A stretch of 64,000 nt of DNA from Microvirga massiliensis (GTDB taxonomy: Bacteria; Pseudomonadota; Alphaproteobacteria; Rhizobiales; Beijerinckiaceae), in assembly GCF_001006805.1 (NCBI RefSeq), contig NZ_LN811373.1, forward strand, positions 1-64,000, in the 5' to 3' direction. Below the pieces are notes generated by a model. It did no database searches and had not been told where the DNA came from. It was given only the letters and a program-made list of their open reading frames with translations. The position numbers and the translations under genes were made by a program. Positions within the stretch are counted from its first letter, which is position 1, and each line of letters begins with the position of its first letter. This document shows, one piece after another, positions 30,670 to 38,314 of this stretch.

Positions 30670-31242
30670 TTACGCCCTCGCGGCGCGCTTGGAGATCCAA
30701 GGCACCAGCGGTTCATTGTCGGGACACGACAGCGCGTCACCGCGCGCGAGCAGATCCTGGATGGCTTCGATCACGAGCCCGAGCCCTCTGTGCTGCTGAA
30801 GCAGGTACTCGAGATGCGCTCTCCACTCTGCGCGTGTGGCCTCCTGGGCCGGCACGAAGGAGATATCGCTGACGTTGCCATCGACCGGAACCGACAGGGC
30901 GGGCGGCAACCGTTCCGTCAGGTGCTTGCTCATTCCGGGGAGCACCAGCTGACGCTCCCCTTTATCCTTCACGGCTGCCCACGAGCTCGCGACCTTCGCG
31001 GCCATATCGTGCAGCGCGCGGGTGATCAGATCCTGCTCGAGCACCGCGACGAGGTCTGGATGCGCGTCGCTCACAAACGCGACGACGTCCGACACACGGG
31101 CGCGGCGTCCGTATTTGTAGAAGTTGCGATACTCGGTCTGCATCGCCTCGCGCAGCCTGGTGCGGGCCTCGCGCGGCGTGAGTTCGTCGTCGGTCTCGTT
31201 CTGAGACAGTGAGAGCGATGCGTTCTGCCGCTCAGGCTGCAT
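30670..31242 (-). CDS. Hypothetical protein
   Basis: A 190-residue helical protein starting MQPERQNASLSLSQNETDDE. Blocks such as TEYRNFYKYGRRARVSDVVAFVSDAHPDLVAVL and QHRGLGLVIEAIQDLL indicate a folded helical domain. It overlaps the ParB-like gene by 11 bases, so may be a partner of that protein. No catalytic residues recognised. Confidence 0.6.
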   Translation of the reverse strand: MQPERQNASLSLSQNETDDELTPREARTRLREAMQTEYRNFYKYGRRARVSDVVAFVSDAHPDLVAVLEQDLITRALHDMAAKVASSWAAVKDKGERQLVLPGMSKHLTERLPPALSVPVDGNVSDISFVPAQEATRAEWRAHLEYLLQQHRGLGLVIEAIQDLLARGDALSCPDNEPLVPWISKRAARA

Positions 31243-32149
31243 TGCGACGCCTCCAGGCTTGCTCGAGATCGCGGATGAAGGGTGCAAGACGGTCGATGAG
31301 CGGGCCGAAGACGATGTCGGAGTCAGGCGTCACGCAGTCGAGCGCTTCCTCGGGCGTCAGCCCAAGCCCCAGGATGGCACGCATGCCGCCGCAGAGTTGC
31401 AGGTACAGATCGCCCTGGCGGCGCTCCTCGTCGGTTGCATCCGTGTGAAACTTGCCGTCCCGGCCGAGCGTCGGGTTGCCTGTCTCGGCAGCGATCTTCC
31501 GAGCATCCTGTTTGGTCGGGAGGCTCTTGCGGAACTCCACCACAGCGGCCTTGGCATCGCCGGCCTGCTTGATCAGCTCCGCCTGCTTCTCGGGCGCCTG
31601 CTTGGCGAATTCTGCGGCCGGCTTGATCGCGACCTTGCCCTCGTCGACAGCCGCCACGAGCTCCGGAGCGCCCTTGGCGACAACGGTCTTCGCGTTCTCG
31701 TAAGTCTTGCCGCTTCCGAGGCCGACCCGCTCGGCAACCAGGTCACGGGTATGCCCTTTCACAAACCCCGGAACCGGTTCCACGGTTTTCGTCGTCGGAC
31801 GTCCCTGCCGTCCCTCGAGCTCTTTCTCGATCGCGCGAGCAAGCGCGACACGCTCGGAGACCGTGAACTCCTTGCGGGTTTCGTTCTCGTCGAACTCACC
31901 CTCGAGGATCGACTCGATGTCGAGCACCCGGGCAGGAATCGTCTCGCGCCCGAGATGCTTGAAGGCTTCGATGCGCCGCTCGCCGAAGATGAGCCTACGG
32001 TCCTGTGTGACACCAATCGGCTGCAGAAGCCCGAGACGCTCGATGCTCTCAGCGAGCAGCACGATGTCGCCGAGATCTTTGCGAAAGCGCTCGCCGACCA
32101 CGATGTCGGCGATCGGGAGTTCCTGGACGGGAGCCGATTGCGTAGCCAT
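31232..32149 (-). CDS. ParB/Srx-domain protein
   Basis: A 305-residue protein with an N-terminal ParB/sulfiredoxin domain: LAESIERLGLLQPIGV (31-47) and LIFGERRIEA (53-62) with the conserved GERR. ParB-N domains bind nucleotides (CTP in true ParBs); phage versions also include DNA nucleases and modification helpers. The rest is helical with VGLGSGKTYENAK and a C-terminal DLYLQLCGGMRAILGLGLTPEE block. It is separate from the ParA operon and lacks the classical ParB central HTH, so it may serve replication rather than partition. Confidence 0.8.
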   Translation of the reverse strand: MATQSAPVQELPIADIVVGERFRKDLGDIVLLAESIERLGLLQPIGVTQDRRLIFGERRIEAFKHLGRETIPARVLDIESILEGEFDENETRKEFTVSERVALARAIEKELEGRQGRPTTKTVEPVPGFVKGHTRDLVAERVGLGSGKTYENAKTVVAKGAPELVAAVDEGKVAIKPAAEFAKQAPEKQAELIKQAGDAKAAVVEFRKSLPTKQDARKIAAETGNPTLGRDGKFHTDATDEERRQGDLYLQLCGGMRAILGLGLTPEEALDCVTPDSDIVFGPLIDRLAPFIRDLEQAWRRRNAA

Positions 32150-32161
32150 CGCGTGCCTCCA

Positions 32162-32389
32162 TCACGCCGCGTCGGCGCGCATGGCAGCGATGTGCTCGCG
32201 CAGAAACGCCTCGAGGCGCTGGCCCTTTTCGATCGTGAAGTTTTCGCCGTCCCGCAGGCGCCGGATGAAACGCTTGTCGCCTCCAAACACTGCCCGTGAG
32301 ATCCCGGGATCGCTGAGCCCGGTGAGGGCATGGACTTCGTCGGCGAGGCGGAGGAGTTCAGCGCGATAGGCGTCGGTGGCGGGTGTCAT
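32162..32389 (-). CDS. Small helix-turn-helix candidate (Cro-like position)
   Basis: A 75-residue protein starting MTPATDAYRAELLRLADEVH, with LTGLSDPGISRAVFGGDKRFIRRLRDG. This resembles an HTH with a recognition helix ending in RFIRRLRDG, followed by GENFTIEKGQRLEAFL, typical of small XRE-like phage regulators. It is the first gene of the leftward operon and diverges from the S24 repressor, the Cro position. Start ATG 32,389; an upstream alternative would cover the palindrome at 32,393. Confidence 0.6.
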   Translation of the reverse strand: MTPATDAYRAELLRLADEVHALTGLSDPGISRAVFGGDKRFIRRLRDGENFTIEKGQRLEAFLREHIAAMRADAA

Positions 32390-32554
32390 GCCCTCCAAAG
32401 TGGAGAAGACTTTCCCCACCGTCAACCAGATTTTGGGGCACGACTCAGCCGATCGGACGATCCCTAGAGGAGGGTTGGGCTATAGATTCCCCACCCCGTT
32501 TCGGGTAGAACGGAAGACACGAATGGCAAGTGTGCAACCGGGCAGCAGGCGCAG
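32390..32554. promoter_or_regulatory. Divergent control region
   Basis: A 165-base gap between the Cro-position gene and the repressor. It has the palindrome CTCCA-AAG-TGGAG (32,393-32,405), TTCCCCACC twice (32,412 and 32,487), an inverted TGGGGC at 32,434, and a TATAGAT (32,481) that could be a -10 box. These are candidate operators for the repressor. Exact promoters cannot be fixed by eye. Confidence 0.55.
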
Positions 32555-33337
32555 ATGACCGACATCGTAAGGGAACGGATCCGGCAGAGGTTAAATGATC
32601 TGGGGATCTCAGCGAACCGTGCCTCCGACAGCTCAGGCCTCGATAGATCAGTTCTTAATAAATTCCTAAGAGGCGCAGTCAAAGAGCTAAAGGATTCAAA
32701 TCTAAGACTAATAGCCGAAGCATTAGATTGTGACGCAAGTTTTCTAAGAGGCGAGAGCGATGAACTCCGCCCACCAACTTGGGTTCGTAGTGTGCGTAGA
32801 TTACCCAATAGCCTCGATGTTCCTATTGTTGGCGAGGCAGAAGCAGGGGCGTGGCATCCGTCGCATTGGTTCGACGACGCGGACCTGGGGGTTATATTGT
32901 CTGGCTACAATCCAAACTACCGTGAGCACAAGCAGTATGGATTCGTGGTCCGTTGCGACTCGATGGACTTAGCCGGCCTCACCAAGGGCGATCAGGTAGT
33001 GTGCATCAATCCCTGGCTCGCTGAGGTCGCACTCGCGACGGGTGATTGGGTAGTCGTCGAAAGCCGCGACGCGACCGGAAAGATCGAACTAAGCATCAAG
33101 GAATTCCGGATCACTTCTGAGGGCTTTGAGCTTGTGCCACATTCGACGAGCCGCAAGCACAGGCCCTACGTGCTCGAGCGCGATACCGACCTGCGTAAGG
33201 GTAGCATCCGGATCGTCGGCGTGATCATCAGCCACATAAAGCCGCGCCCAGCACTAAACTTCCAGCAGCACCACAGCGCCTCGAGTCCTACAGCGCGGGG
33301 CGAGTCCTCCGCGAGGTCAGCTAGGCTCATGGCCTGA
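32555..33337 (+). CDS. LexA-type S24 phage repressor
   Basis: A 260-residue repressor. The N-terminal XRE HTH contains ISANRASDSSGLDRSVLNKFLRG (19-40). The C-terminal S24 peptidase has catalytic Ser136 in RCDSMDLAGL and Lys182 in ELSIKEFR, with a cleavage dyad Ala97-Gly98 in GEAEAGAW. The intact triad implies RecA-stimulated self-cleavage and SOS induction. It is transcribed away from the Cro-position gene. Codon use is rich in AT-ending codons (TTA, AGA, CTA), unlike its neighbours, a sign of later acquisition. Confidence 0.92.
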   Translation: MTDIVRERIRQRLNDLGISANRASDSSGLDRSVLNKFLRGAVKELKDSNLRLIAEALDCDASFLRGESDELRPPTWVRSVRRLPNSLDVPIVGEAEAGAWHPSHWFDDADLGVILSGYNPNYREHKQYGFVVRCDSMDLAGLTKGDQVVCINPWLAEVALATGDWVVVESRDATGKIELSIKEFRITSEGFELVPHSTSRKHRPYVLERDTDLRKGSIRIVGVIISHIKPRPALNFQQHHSASSPTARGESSARSARLMA

Positions 33338-33530
33338 ATCCTTCGCGCGCGGATACACTAACCTGGTACCGGAGTAAGGATTCTTGTTTGAAGGAATGGG
33401 TGCCTAGTACGTCGATGTAGCGCTCTACGATTCAGGTACTAGCGCTACCTGGATACAGCGTAGTGGCTCACCCCGCGCGTGCGCGCGAGCTCCCCCCTAC
33501 CCCCCAACCCGGCTTGTGTCGGGGAGGCCA
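33338..33530. promoter_or_regulatory. Gap with nested inverted repeats
   Basis: No gene. Three overlapping inverted repeats share one place: CTAGTAC (33,404) with GTACTAG (33,436), GTAGCGCT (33,417) with AGCGCTAC (33,441), and CAGGTA (33,433) with TACCTG (33,446). It may be an operator, a recombination site or the 5' part of a structured RNA. Confidence 0.45.
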
Positions 33531-33670
33531 CACAGCCACAAGATGTTGTGGCTGCACGGAACGGCAACGCTCATTGTGCGTTGCACCGTCGCCAATCGGG
33601 GGATCTCCATGCCGAGCACGTTACCCGATTGAGGCCCCTCGCGCCCGCATGCAGGCCGAGGGGCTTTCCA
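33531..33670 (+). ncRNA. Multi-hairpin RNA candidate
   Basis: Four consecutive perfect stems on the plus strand: CAGCCACAA/TTGTGGCTG (33,533-33,554), GCAACGC/GCGTTGC (33,564-33,584), AATCGGG/CCCGATT (33,594-33,630) and GCCCCTC/GAGGGGC (33,634-33,664), the last followed by TTTCCATTT as a plausible terminator. No reading frame explains this density. It lies between the repressor and the recombination operon, a place where phages keep regulatory RNAs. Confidence 0.55.
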
Positions 33671-33787
33671 TTTGTGGCGCAGCAGCTCGCCGCAGGCAAG
33701 GCCGCGGGGCCCTGAATTTTGCCGCCCTCCCCGCTTGACGGGGAACGCTTGCCCCAAATACCCTAACGGAAAGTTTAGGGGGGTCAC
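33671..33787. other. Upstream region of the recombination operon
   Basis: Contains GGGGAACG (33,737) with CCCC nearby, and CCCTAA paired with TTAGGG just before the G-rich ribosome site of the gene at 33,788. No gene seen. Confidence 0.3.
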
Positions 33788-34075
33788 ATGCGCGCTTCGA
33801 CCAGAAGGGACGTTCCCATCCCGGCATCTACCCGCTCCAGCCCGACATCGCACCCGCTCTTTCAGGCGGTGATCCGAGAGATCGAGGACATGTGCGAGTG
33901 CAAGGGACGGCTCGCAGCAGCGAACCATTGCGAAGACATCTGGGACACCATTCAGGCACTCGCCGAGATCGCGCGCGAGCAGCCGTCGTGGTTTCGTGCG
34001 GAGCCCGAGGAACTGCAGGCGTTTGCTGACTGGCTGCGCCGTCGTGCAGGCGAGTTGCGCCGTTCGGTTGCATGA
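33788..34075 (+). CDS. Hypothetical protein, first gene of RecT operon
   Basis: A 95-residue protein. The first 25 residues are Ser/Thr/Pro/Arg-rich; then PLFQAVIREIEDMCECKGRLAAANHCEDIWDTIQALAEIAREQP forms helices with two cysteines close together. G-rich ribosome site before the ATG. Unknown; probably an accessory of the recombination genes that follow. Confidence 0.6.
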   Translation: MRASTRRDVPIPASTRSSPTSHPLFQAVIREIEDMCECKGRLAAANHCEDIWDTIQALAEIAREQPSWFRAEPEELQAFADWLRRRAGELRRSVA

Positions 34076-34076
34076 C

Positions 34077-34424
34077 ATGCCAACACTCGAGGTCGTCAAT
34101 GCGGCCGAACCGGTCTCCACCGAGGCTGCGCTCGCCGAACTGCTCGCGAAGAGCGACGTCGATCTCGGTGATGAGCAGGCCGTGCTTGCCGTTCTCGCCG
34201 GCCATGGGATTCGGCCCTGGCAGGTCACCCTGCGTTCGCTCGGGCCCATTCTCGCCGAAGCGCACAATATCCGGACCTGGAGCAAGATGATGCGCGCCAT
34301 GGCGGCGCGGGCCCTGGTCCTGATCGCTCTCCTGCTCGGCACGATTGGTCTCATTTCGAGTCTCGCGTCGGGACCACTCGCGGCCGAGCACGGAGCCCTC
34401 ACGCTTCTCGACGGAGGCTGGTGA
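34077..34424 (+). CDS. Single-span membrane protein
   Basis: A 115-residue protein with an acidic helical N-domain (LAELLAKSDVDLGDEQAVLAVLAGHGI) and one membrane helix near the C-terminus, ALVLIALLLGTIGLISSLAS. The start at 34,077 is just after the previous stop. It could anchor a helper to the membrane; no family known. Confidence 0.6.
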   Translation: MPTLEVVNAAEPVSTEAALAELLAKSDVDLGDEQAVLAVLAGHGIRPWQVTLRSLGPILAEAHNIRTWSKMMRAMAARALVLIALLLGTIGLISSLASGPLAAEHGALTLLDGGW

Positions 34425-34807
34425 TGACGACGATCACGCCAGGTCGCGACGCAGCGCAACGCATGCTCGCGCGCCTGGATGAAGAGATCGAGAGGCAAGT
34501 CGCGCTCGGTGCCCCGCCGCACTCGATCGAGGTCACGCGGGCGCTCATGCGCGCCACGCTGACGAGCCTTGGCGACATGATCGATCGGGAAGCCGATGTC
34601 CCCGAGATGATGGCAGCTTTCGAGATCGCCTTTACGGAAGCGATCACGACGATGCTGCGAACCGTGCTCGCTCAACAGGCGGTCATGACGCCAGATGCCG
34701 CTGCTCCTGTCCTGCTGCTGCATATCCTGCGCGGCGTCGAAAGGCGGCTCGAGGGCGAGCCGTGGGGCGCGGAAGCCATCCACTACCCGGAGATAGGCCA
34801 CGCATGA
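34421..34807 (+). CDS. Hypothetical helical protein
   Basis: A 128-residue helical protein starting MMTTITPGRDAAQRMLARLD. MAAFEIAFTEAITTMLRTVL and DAAAPVLLLHILRGVERRL suggest a helical bundle. Overlaps the previous and next genes by four bases, so the operon is strictly coupled. Confidence 0.65.
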   Translation: MMTTITPGRDAAQRMLARLDEEIERQVALGAPPHSIEVTRALMRATLTSLGDMIDREADVPEMMAAFEIAFTEAITTMLRTVLAQQAVMTPDAAAPVLLLHILRGVERRLEGEPWGAEAIHYPEIGHA

Positions 34808-35724
34808 GCGCTGGAGCCGCCGTTGCCCACAAGGAATGGGACTATTGGATCTCCGCGTTGCGCGGCGAGCCGCTGGAGCTCACGGTTGGCAAAGCCGAAT
34901 GGGGATTCTACCGACACCGCACGCGCAGCGGCCAGATGATCCCGCTGCAGATCTGGCGGGACGAATGCGGGCTCCGCGTGAAATGGGGCCCGAACCGGCC
35001 GACGACCGTGCTCGACGAGGAGGAATTTTGCGAGAGGGTCTTCTGCTACTGTTGCAGGCACCCGGTCACGGCAGAGTGGTATGATTACTGGCTGAAGGCC
35101 TATGCCGAAGAAGGCGCCGGCCGCTGGCCCGACGAAGCTCCTCCTCCCGCGGTCTCGAAATCGAACCTGCCGGCGGATCCATTCGAAGCGCTGAAAGTCG
35201 AGGTCGAGAGCGAGCTCGCCGAGCTCGAGGCAGCGCTCAAGCCCGGGATCGCCGACGATGTGGGCGCAACTCGATTCGGCAACTGGCGCCTGCGGTTTGC
35301 CCAGGCCTGGAAGCGCCTCGAGGAACTCCGGAAGACGGAGAAGAAACCGCACGACGACGCTGCTCGCGCGATCCAGGAGAAGTACCTGCCGGTCCAGGCG
35401 CTCGCGAAGAAAGGCGAGGATCTCATCAAGGGAGCGCTCACGAAGCACCTGCAGCTGCAGGCGAAGCTCGCACGCGAGGCGATGCCCTCCCCCGCCAATG
35501 ATGAGCCGGCGCCGAAGCCGGCTGTGCAGACGGTCGCACGCAGGGTCTCGCTCACCACCACCTGGCGCGCGGAGATCGTCGATTACCACGCGGCGCTCGC
35601 GGCCCTGCGGGACCACCCCGACGTGAAGGCAACCGTGCAGCGAATTGCCGATGCCGCCGCGCGATCGAAGGAGAAGCAGCCGATTCCCGGCGTCACCTTC
35701 GTCGAAAGCTCATCCGCCCGCTGA
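34804..35724 (+). CDS. Coiled-coil protein upstream of RecT
   Basis: A 306-residue protein. The N-terminal 100 residues form a separate domain with WDYWISALRGEPLELTVGKAEWGFYRHRT and a CYCC cluster; residues 130-240 are a charged coiled coil; the end has WRAEIVDYHAALAALRDHPDVKATVQ and IPGVTFVESSSAR. This C-terminal layout recurs in phage proteins encoded just before RecT-type annealing proteins, where they are thought to assist recombination. Function is inferred from context only. Confidence 0.6.
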   Translation: MSAGAAVAHKEWDYWISALRGEPLELTVGKAEWGFYRHRTRSGQMIPLQIWRDECGLRVKWGPNRPTTVLDEEEFCERVFCYCCRHPVTAEWYDYWLKAYAEEGAGRWPDEAPPPAVSKSNLPADPFEALKVEVESELAELEAALKPGIADDVGATRFGNWRLRFAQAWKRLEELRKTEKKPHDDAARAIQEKYLPVQALAKKGEDLIKGALTKHLQLQAKLAREAMPSPANDEPAPKPAVQTVARRVSLTTTWRAEIVDYHAALAALRDHPDVKATVQRIADAAARSKEKQPIPGVTFVESSSAR

Positions 35725-35732
35725 GAGGTCAA

Positions 35733-37091
35733 ATGAACGCACCGATGGTCGTCGAGCCTGCGCACCCGAACGTCGCAACCCTCACCGCATCAAGCACCGT
35801 GCATGCGATCGTGCCGCAGACGTTTGATGACGTCTGGCGCATGGCGCAGCTCCTCGCCAAGAGCGGGCTCGTGCCGTACGGGATGAACACTCCGGAGAAG
35901 CTCGCCGTCGCGATCATGCACGGGCTCGAGCTCGGCGTGAAACCGCTCCAGGCGATTCAAGGCATTGCGGTCATCAATGGCATGCCTCGGATATGGGGCG
36001 ACCTGGCGCTCGCCGTCGTACGCTCGTCGCGTGAGCTCGAGCGGTTCAAGGAATGGCATGAGGGGCCTGAGCCACAGGATTGGGAGCGCCCGCAAGGCGA
36101 CGAGCTCAACTACAAAGCCCTGTGCCTGGTGAAGCGCAAAGGCGAGGAAGAGATCGTCGCCGAGTTCTCGATCCGGGACGCGCAGATTGCAAAACTGTGG
36201 ATGAAGCGCGGAGGCCAGGCCGGCGACAAAGATACGCCTTGGGTGACAAACCCCAAGCGGATGCTCAAGATGAGAGCGCGAGGCTTCGCGCTGCGCGACA
36301 CCTTCGCGGACGTGCTCAAGGGCATGTTGATCGCGGAGGAACTGATTGGCTCGGAAGAAGAGGTGGACTATACGCCCGTCAACACCGAGCCTCCGCGCCC
36401 GCCGCGGATCGCACTCGCGGAAACGCAAACCGAGATCGCTGCAACAACTGCCCCTGTTGCAGCGGTGGACGACGCCGGGGTCGGTTCACCAGCCCCCCAG
36501 CCAATGAAGGCCCCGGCGTCGGCCCCTTCTCCCGAGCCCGAGGATGAGTTCGATCCCGAGGCTGCCCTGACGGAGATCGAGGAGCACTGCGCCGCAGCGC
36601 AAACCGCGAAGGACGTCGAAGAGATCCGCGACTTGTTCTCGGACGACTGGGAGCGCTTCACCCGCACGCAGCAGGAGAAGGCCGATTACCTCCTCGAAGA
36701 GGCGCTGAAGCGCATCACCAAGCCGAAGCGCGAGTCCCGCAGGAAGACCGCGGCCGAGCGCGAGGAGGGCCGCAAGCGTGTCGAGTCTGCCGGCGGGAAA
36801 GGCGCCCGCGAATATCTCGATGACGATCGCGCCGACGACGACCTGGCCCAGAGCGTCGAGCAGGATCCGTTCGCGATCGTCGAGACCTTCGATAACGAGG
36901 AGGCCTGGGCCGCGCATATCCGCCGTGCCATCGCTGCCGCCTCGAGCGTGGAGCACATCGAGAAGCTGAAAGCCGTCTGGAACGCTACGAAGGCCTTCCG
37001 GCAGGCTGCGGTCTCCCCTCCCCTGCGCACGGAGGTGCAGAAGGAGGCGGTCGCGAAGATGGACGAGATCGCGCAAGCCGCGGATGGCTAG
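35733..37091 (+). CDS. recT: RecT-family single-strand annealing protein
   Basis: A 452-residue recombinase. The RecT core is in 33-210: WRMAQLLAKSGLVPYGMNTPEKLAVAIMHGLELGVKPLQAIQGIAVINGMPRIWGDLA, then MLKMRARGFALRDTFADVLKG. RecT anneals complementary single strands during phage replication and recombination. The second half is a Pro/Glu-rich linker and a helical C-terminal region with EEAWAAHIRRAIAAASSVEHIEKLKAVW, longer than in typical RecT proteins (about 270 residues), so it may carry a separate partner-binding domain. No exonuclease of the RecE/YqaJ type is seen next to it. Confidence 0.92.
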   Translation: MNAPMVVEPAHPNVATLTASSTVHAIVPQTFDDVWRMAQLLAKSGLVPYGMNTPEKLAVAIMHGLELGVKPLQAIQGIAVINGMPRIWGDLALAVVRSSRELERFKEWHEGPEPQDWERPQGDELNYKALCLVKRKGEEEIVAEFSIRDAQIAKLWMKRGGQAGDKDTPWVTNPKRMLKMRARGFALRDTFADVLKGMLIAEELIGSEEEVDYTPVNTEPPRPPRIALAETQTEIAATTAPVAAVDDAGVGSPAPQPMKAPASAPSPEPEDEFDPEAALTEIEEHCAAAQTAKDVEEIRDLFSDDWERFTRTQQEKADYLLEEALKRITKPKRESRRKTAAEREEGRKRVESAGGKGAREYLDDDRADDDLAQSVEQDPFAIVETFDNEEAWAAHIRRAIAAASSVEHIEKLKAVWNATKAFRQAAVSPPLRTEVQKEAVAKMDEIAQAADG

Positions 37092-37542
37092 GCGCCGATC
37101 CGAGACTGAGCGCACGACCGTGTGGCTGGTGAGACAGCCGCACGGGCTCGTCGCCGCGAGCGCTTTGGACCTCGAGGTGATCGAGCGTTATCGGATCGGT
37201 GCCAGGCTCACCTGCTATATCGAGCCACAGCGTCGGGACGAGGTACTCTACCGACGCTACCGCGCGATCGTCTCCAAGGTCGCAAAGGCCTTCGGCATCG
37301 ACCACGATTCCCTGCATTGGCGCCTGCGTCTCAAATGCGGGTTGCACCGGGAGCTGCGCGAGCTCGACGGCGCGGTCTCGATCATCCCGCGCTCGACGAC
37401 CGAACTCCAGGACGATGAGTTCAGGGCGTATTTCGATCGCGCCATGGTCGTCCTCATCGACGAGCTCGGAGTTCCCCCGGAGGAGATCTACGGGCCCGAC
37501 ACCTGGCACCAGGCCGGCATCAAGCACACGCTCGAGGACTGA
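37084..37542 (+). CDS. DUF1367-like protein
   Basis: A 152-residue protein. LVAASALDLEVIERYRIGARLTCYIEPQRRDEVLYRRYRAIVSKVAKAFG, then a short gap and DEFRAYFDRAMVVLIDELGVPPEEI reproduce the layout of DUF1367 (lambdoid phage proteins of recombination regions). The ATG overlaps the recT stop by eight bases. Function unknown, but the family sits in replication/recombination clusters. Confidence 0.65.
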   Translation: MARRRSETERTTVWLVRQPHGLVAASALDLEVIERYRIGARLTCYIEPQRRDEVLYRRYRAIVSKVAKAFGIDHDSLHWRLRLKCGLHRELRELDGAVSIIPRSTTELQDDEFRAYFDRAMVVLIDELGVPPEEIYGPDTWHQAGIKHTLED

Positions 37543-37551
37543 GGAGACCGC

Positions 37552-37830
37552 ATGATTCCGCTCATGTTCATCGGGATTACCGTTGGCGCGCTCACGATCG
37601 CGCTGATGCCGACGGAGTGGCTCTTCGCCATCGTGGCGGCTCCGATGGTCGCGTCGTTGGCAGTGCTCGCGGTCGGCGGATTCCTAGCGCTCTTCGGGCT
37701 CAGTAGCAGTCCGGACAGCCGTCGCAATACTGGCCGCACTGCCAGCAATATCGTTCCTCTGGCGGAGTATCGTCCTCGAGGCGATCGGCGGCCGAAGCCG
37801 CGACGAGATCGAGAAACATACCCTCGGTGA
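37552..37830 (+). CDS. Two-span membrane protein
   Basis: A 92-residue protein with two hydrophobic helices in residues 2-52 and a basic C-terminus (GDRRPKPRRDRETYPR). It closes the rightward recombination operon ten bases after the DUF1367-like gene. Its last 131 bases overlap a convergent minus-strand gene, so one of the two may be partly spurious. Confidence 0.55.
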   Translation: MIPLMFIGITVGALTIALMPTEWLFAIVAAPMVASLAVLAVGGFLALFGLSSSPDSRRNTGRTASNIVPLAEYRPRGDRRPKPRRDRETYPR

Positions 37831-37963
37831 TCTGCACGGCTCCGTGCTCCAGGATCGCTGCAGCCAGCGCCCTGCCCCGCTCAACCCGCGTCACTGGACG
37901 AGCCGCAGCCTCGGCCTGAGCCTCTCGACTGTCGCCGCGTGACCCCTCTCCGCTTGTTCCCAT
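37700..37963 (-). CDS. Small Cys-rich protein
   Basis: An 87-residue protein. The C-terminus YCWQCGQYCDGCPDCY is a dense cysteine cluster likely to bind metal. GAGAGG lies eight bases upstream of the ATG. It overlaps the upstream gene by 73 bases and the convergent membrane protein by 131 bases. Such overlap is unusual in this window and lowers confidence. Confidence 0.5.
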   Translation of the reverse strand: MGTSGEGSRGDSREAQAEAAARPVTRVERGRALAAAILEHGAVQITEGMFLDLVAASAADRLEDDTPPEERYCWQCGQYCDGCPDCY

Positions 37964-38241
37964 GTCGAGTACCTCTCAACGTAGCCGTTCTCGGGATGGT
38001 CATCGTCGGCGAAGACCATCGTTTCGAAGAGTAGCGGCGGGCCATCCATGAACCCGTGGTCGAGCCCGAGGAAGACGGTCGACACCTCGATGTCAGGGCC
38101 GACCTTCGTCTTCGCCACAACCCGGTTCTCGAAACTCTGATGCCACTCCGCCCACTGGAGGAGCGACGGCTCGTCGTTCGCCAGGGGCCTCGGTACCTTG
38201 TCGATCAGGATCCAGTAAAAGGGACGACGTCTGGGTGACAT
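37891..38241 (-). CDS. Hypothetical protein
   Basis: A 116-residue protein starting MSPRRRPFYWILIDKVPRPLAND. EWHQSFENRVVAKTKVGPDIEVSTVFLGLDHGF resembles a conserved phage/plasmid hypothetical family in which the aromatic N-terminus packs on a beta sheet. No catalytic motif. It follows the replication-initiator candidate in the same transcript direction. Confidence 0.65.
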   Translation of the reverse strand: MSPRRRPFYWILIDKVPRPLANDEPSLLQWAEWHQSFENRVVAKTKVGPDIEVSTVFLGLDHGFMDGPPLLFETMVFADDDHPENGYVERYSTWEQAERGHAATVERLRPRLRLVQ

Positions 38242-38314
38242 GAGCCCCTTTTAGCACGGCAGAACCGACGAAAGGAAACCGGCCGCGCGACTAGCTCGCC
38301 CCCTCCCCTTCCCC

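Noticed and set aside
31232..32149. Partner ParB of the ParA operon
   Set aside because: It is 8 kb away in another operon and lacks the central HTH of centromere-binding ParB; RHH-like proteins directly after parA are better candidates.
33531..33670. tRNA gene
   Set aside because: The 9-base stem with a 4-base loop does not fit an anticodon arm, and there is no T-arm with a GTTCGA-like loop.
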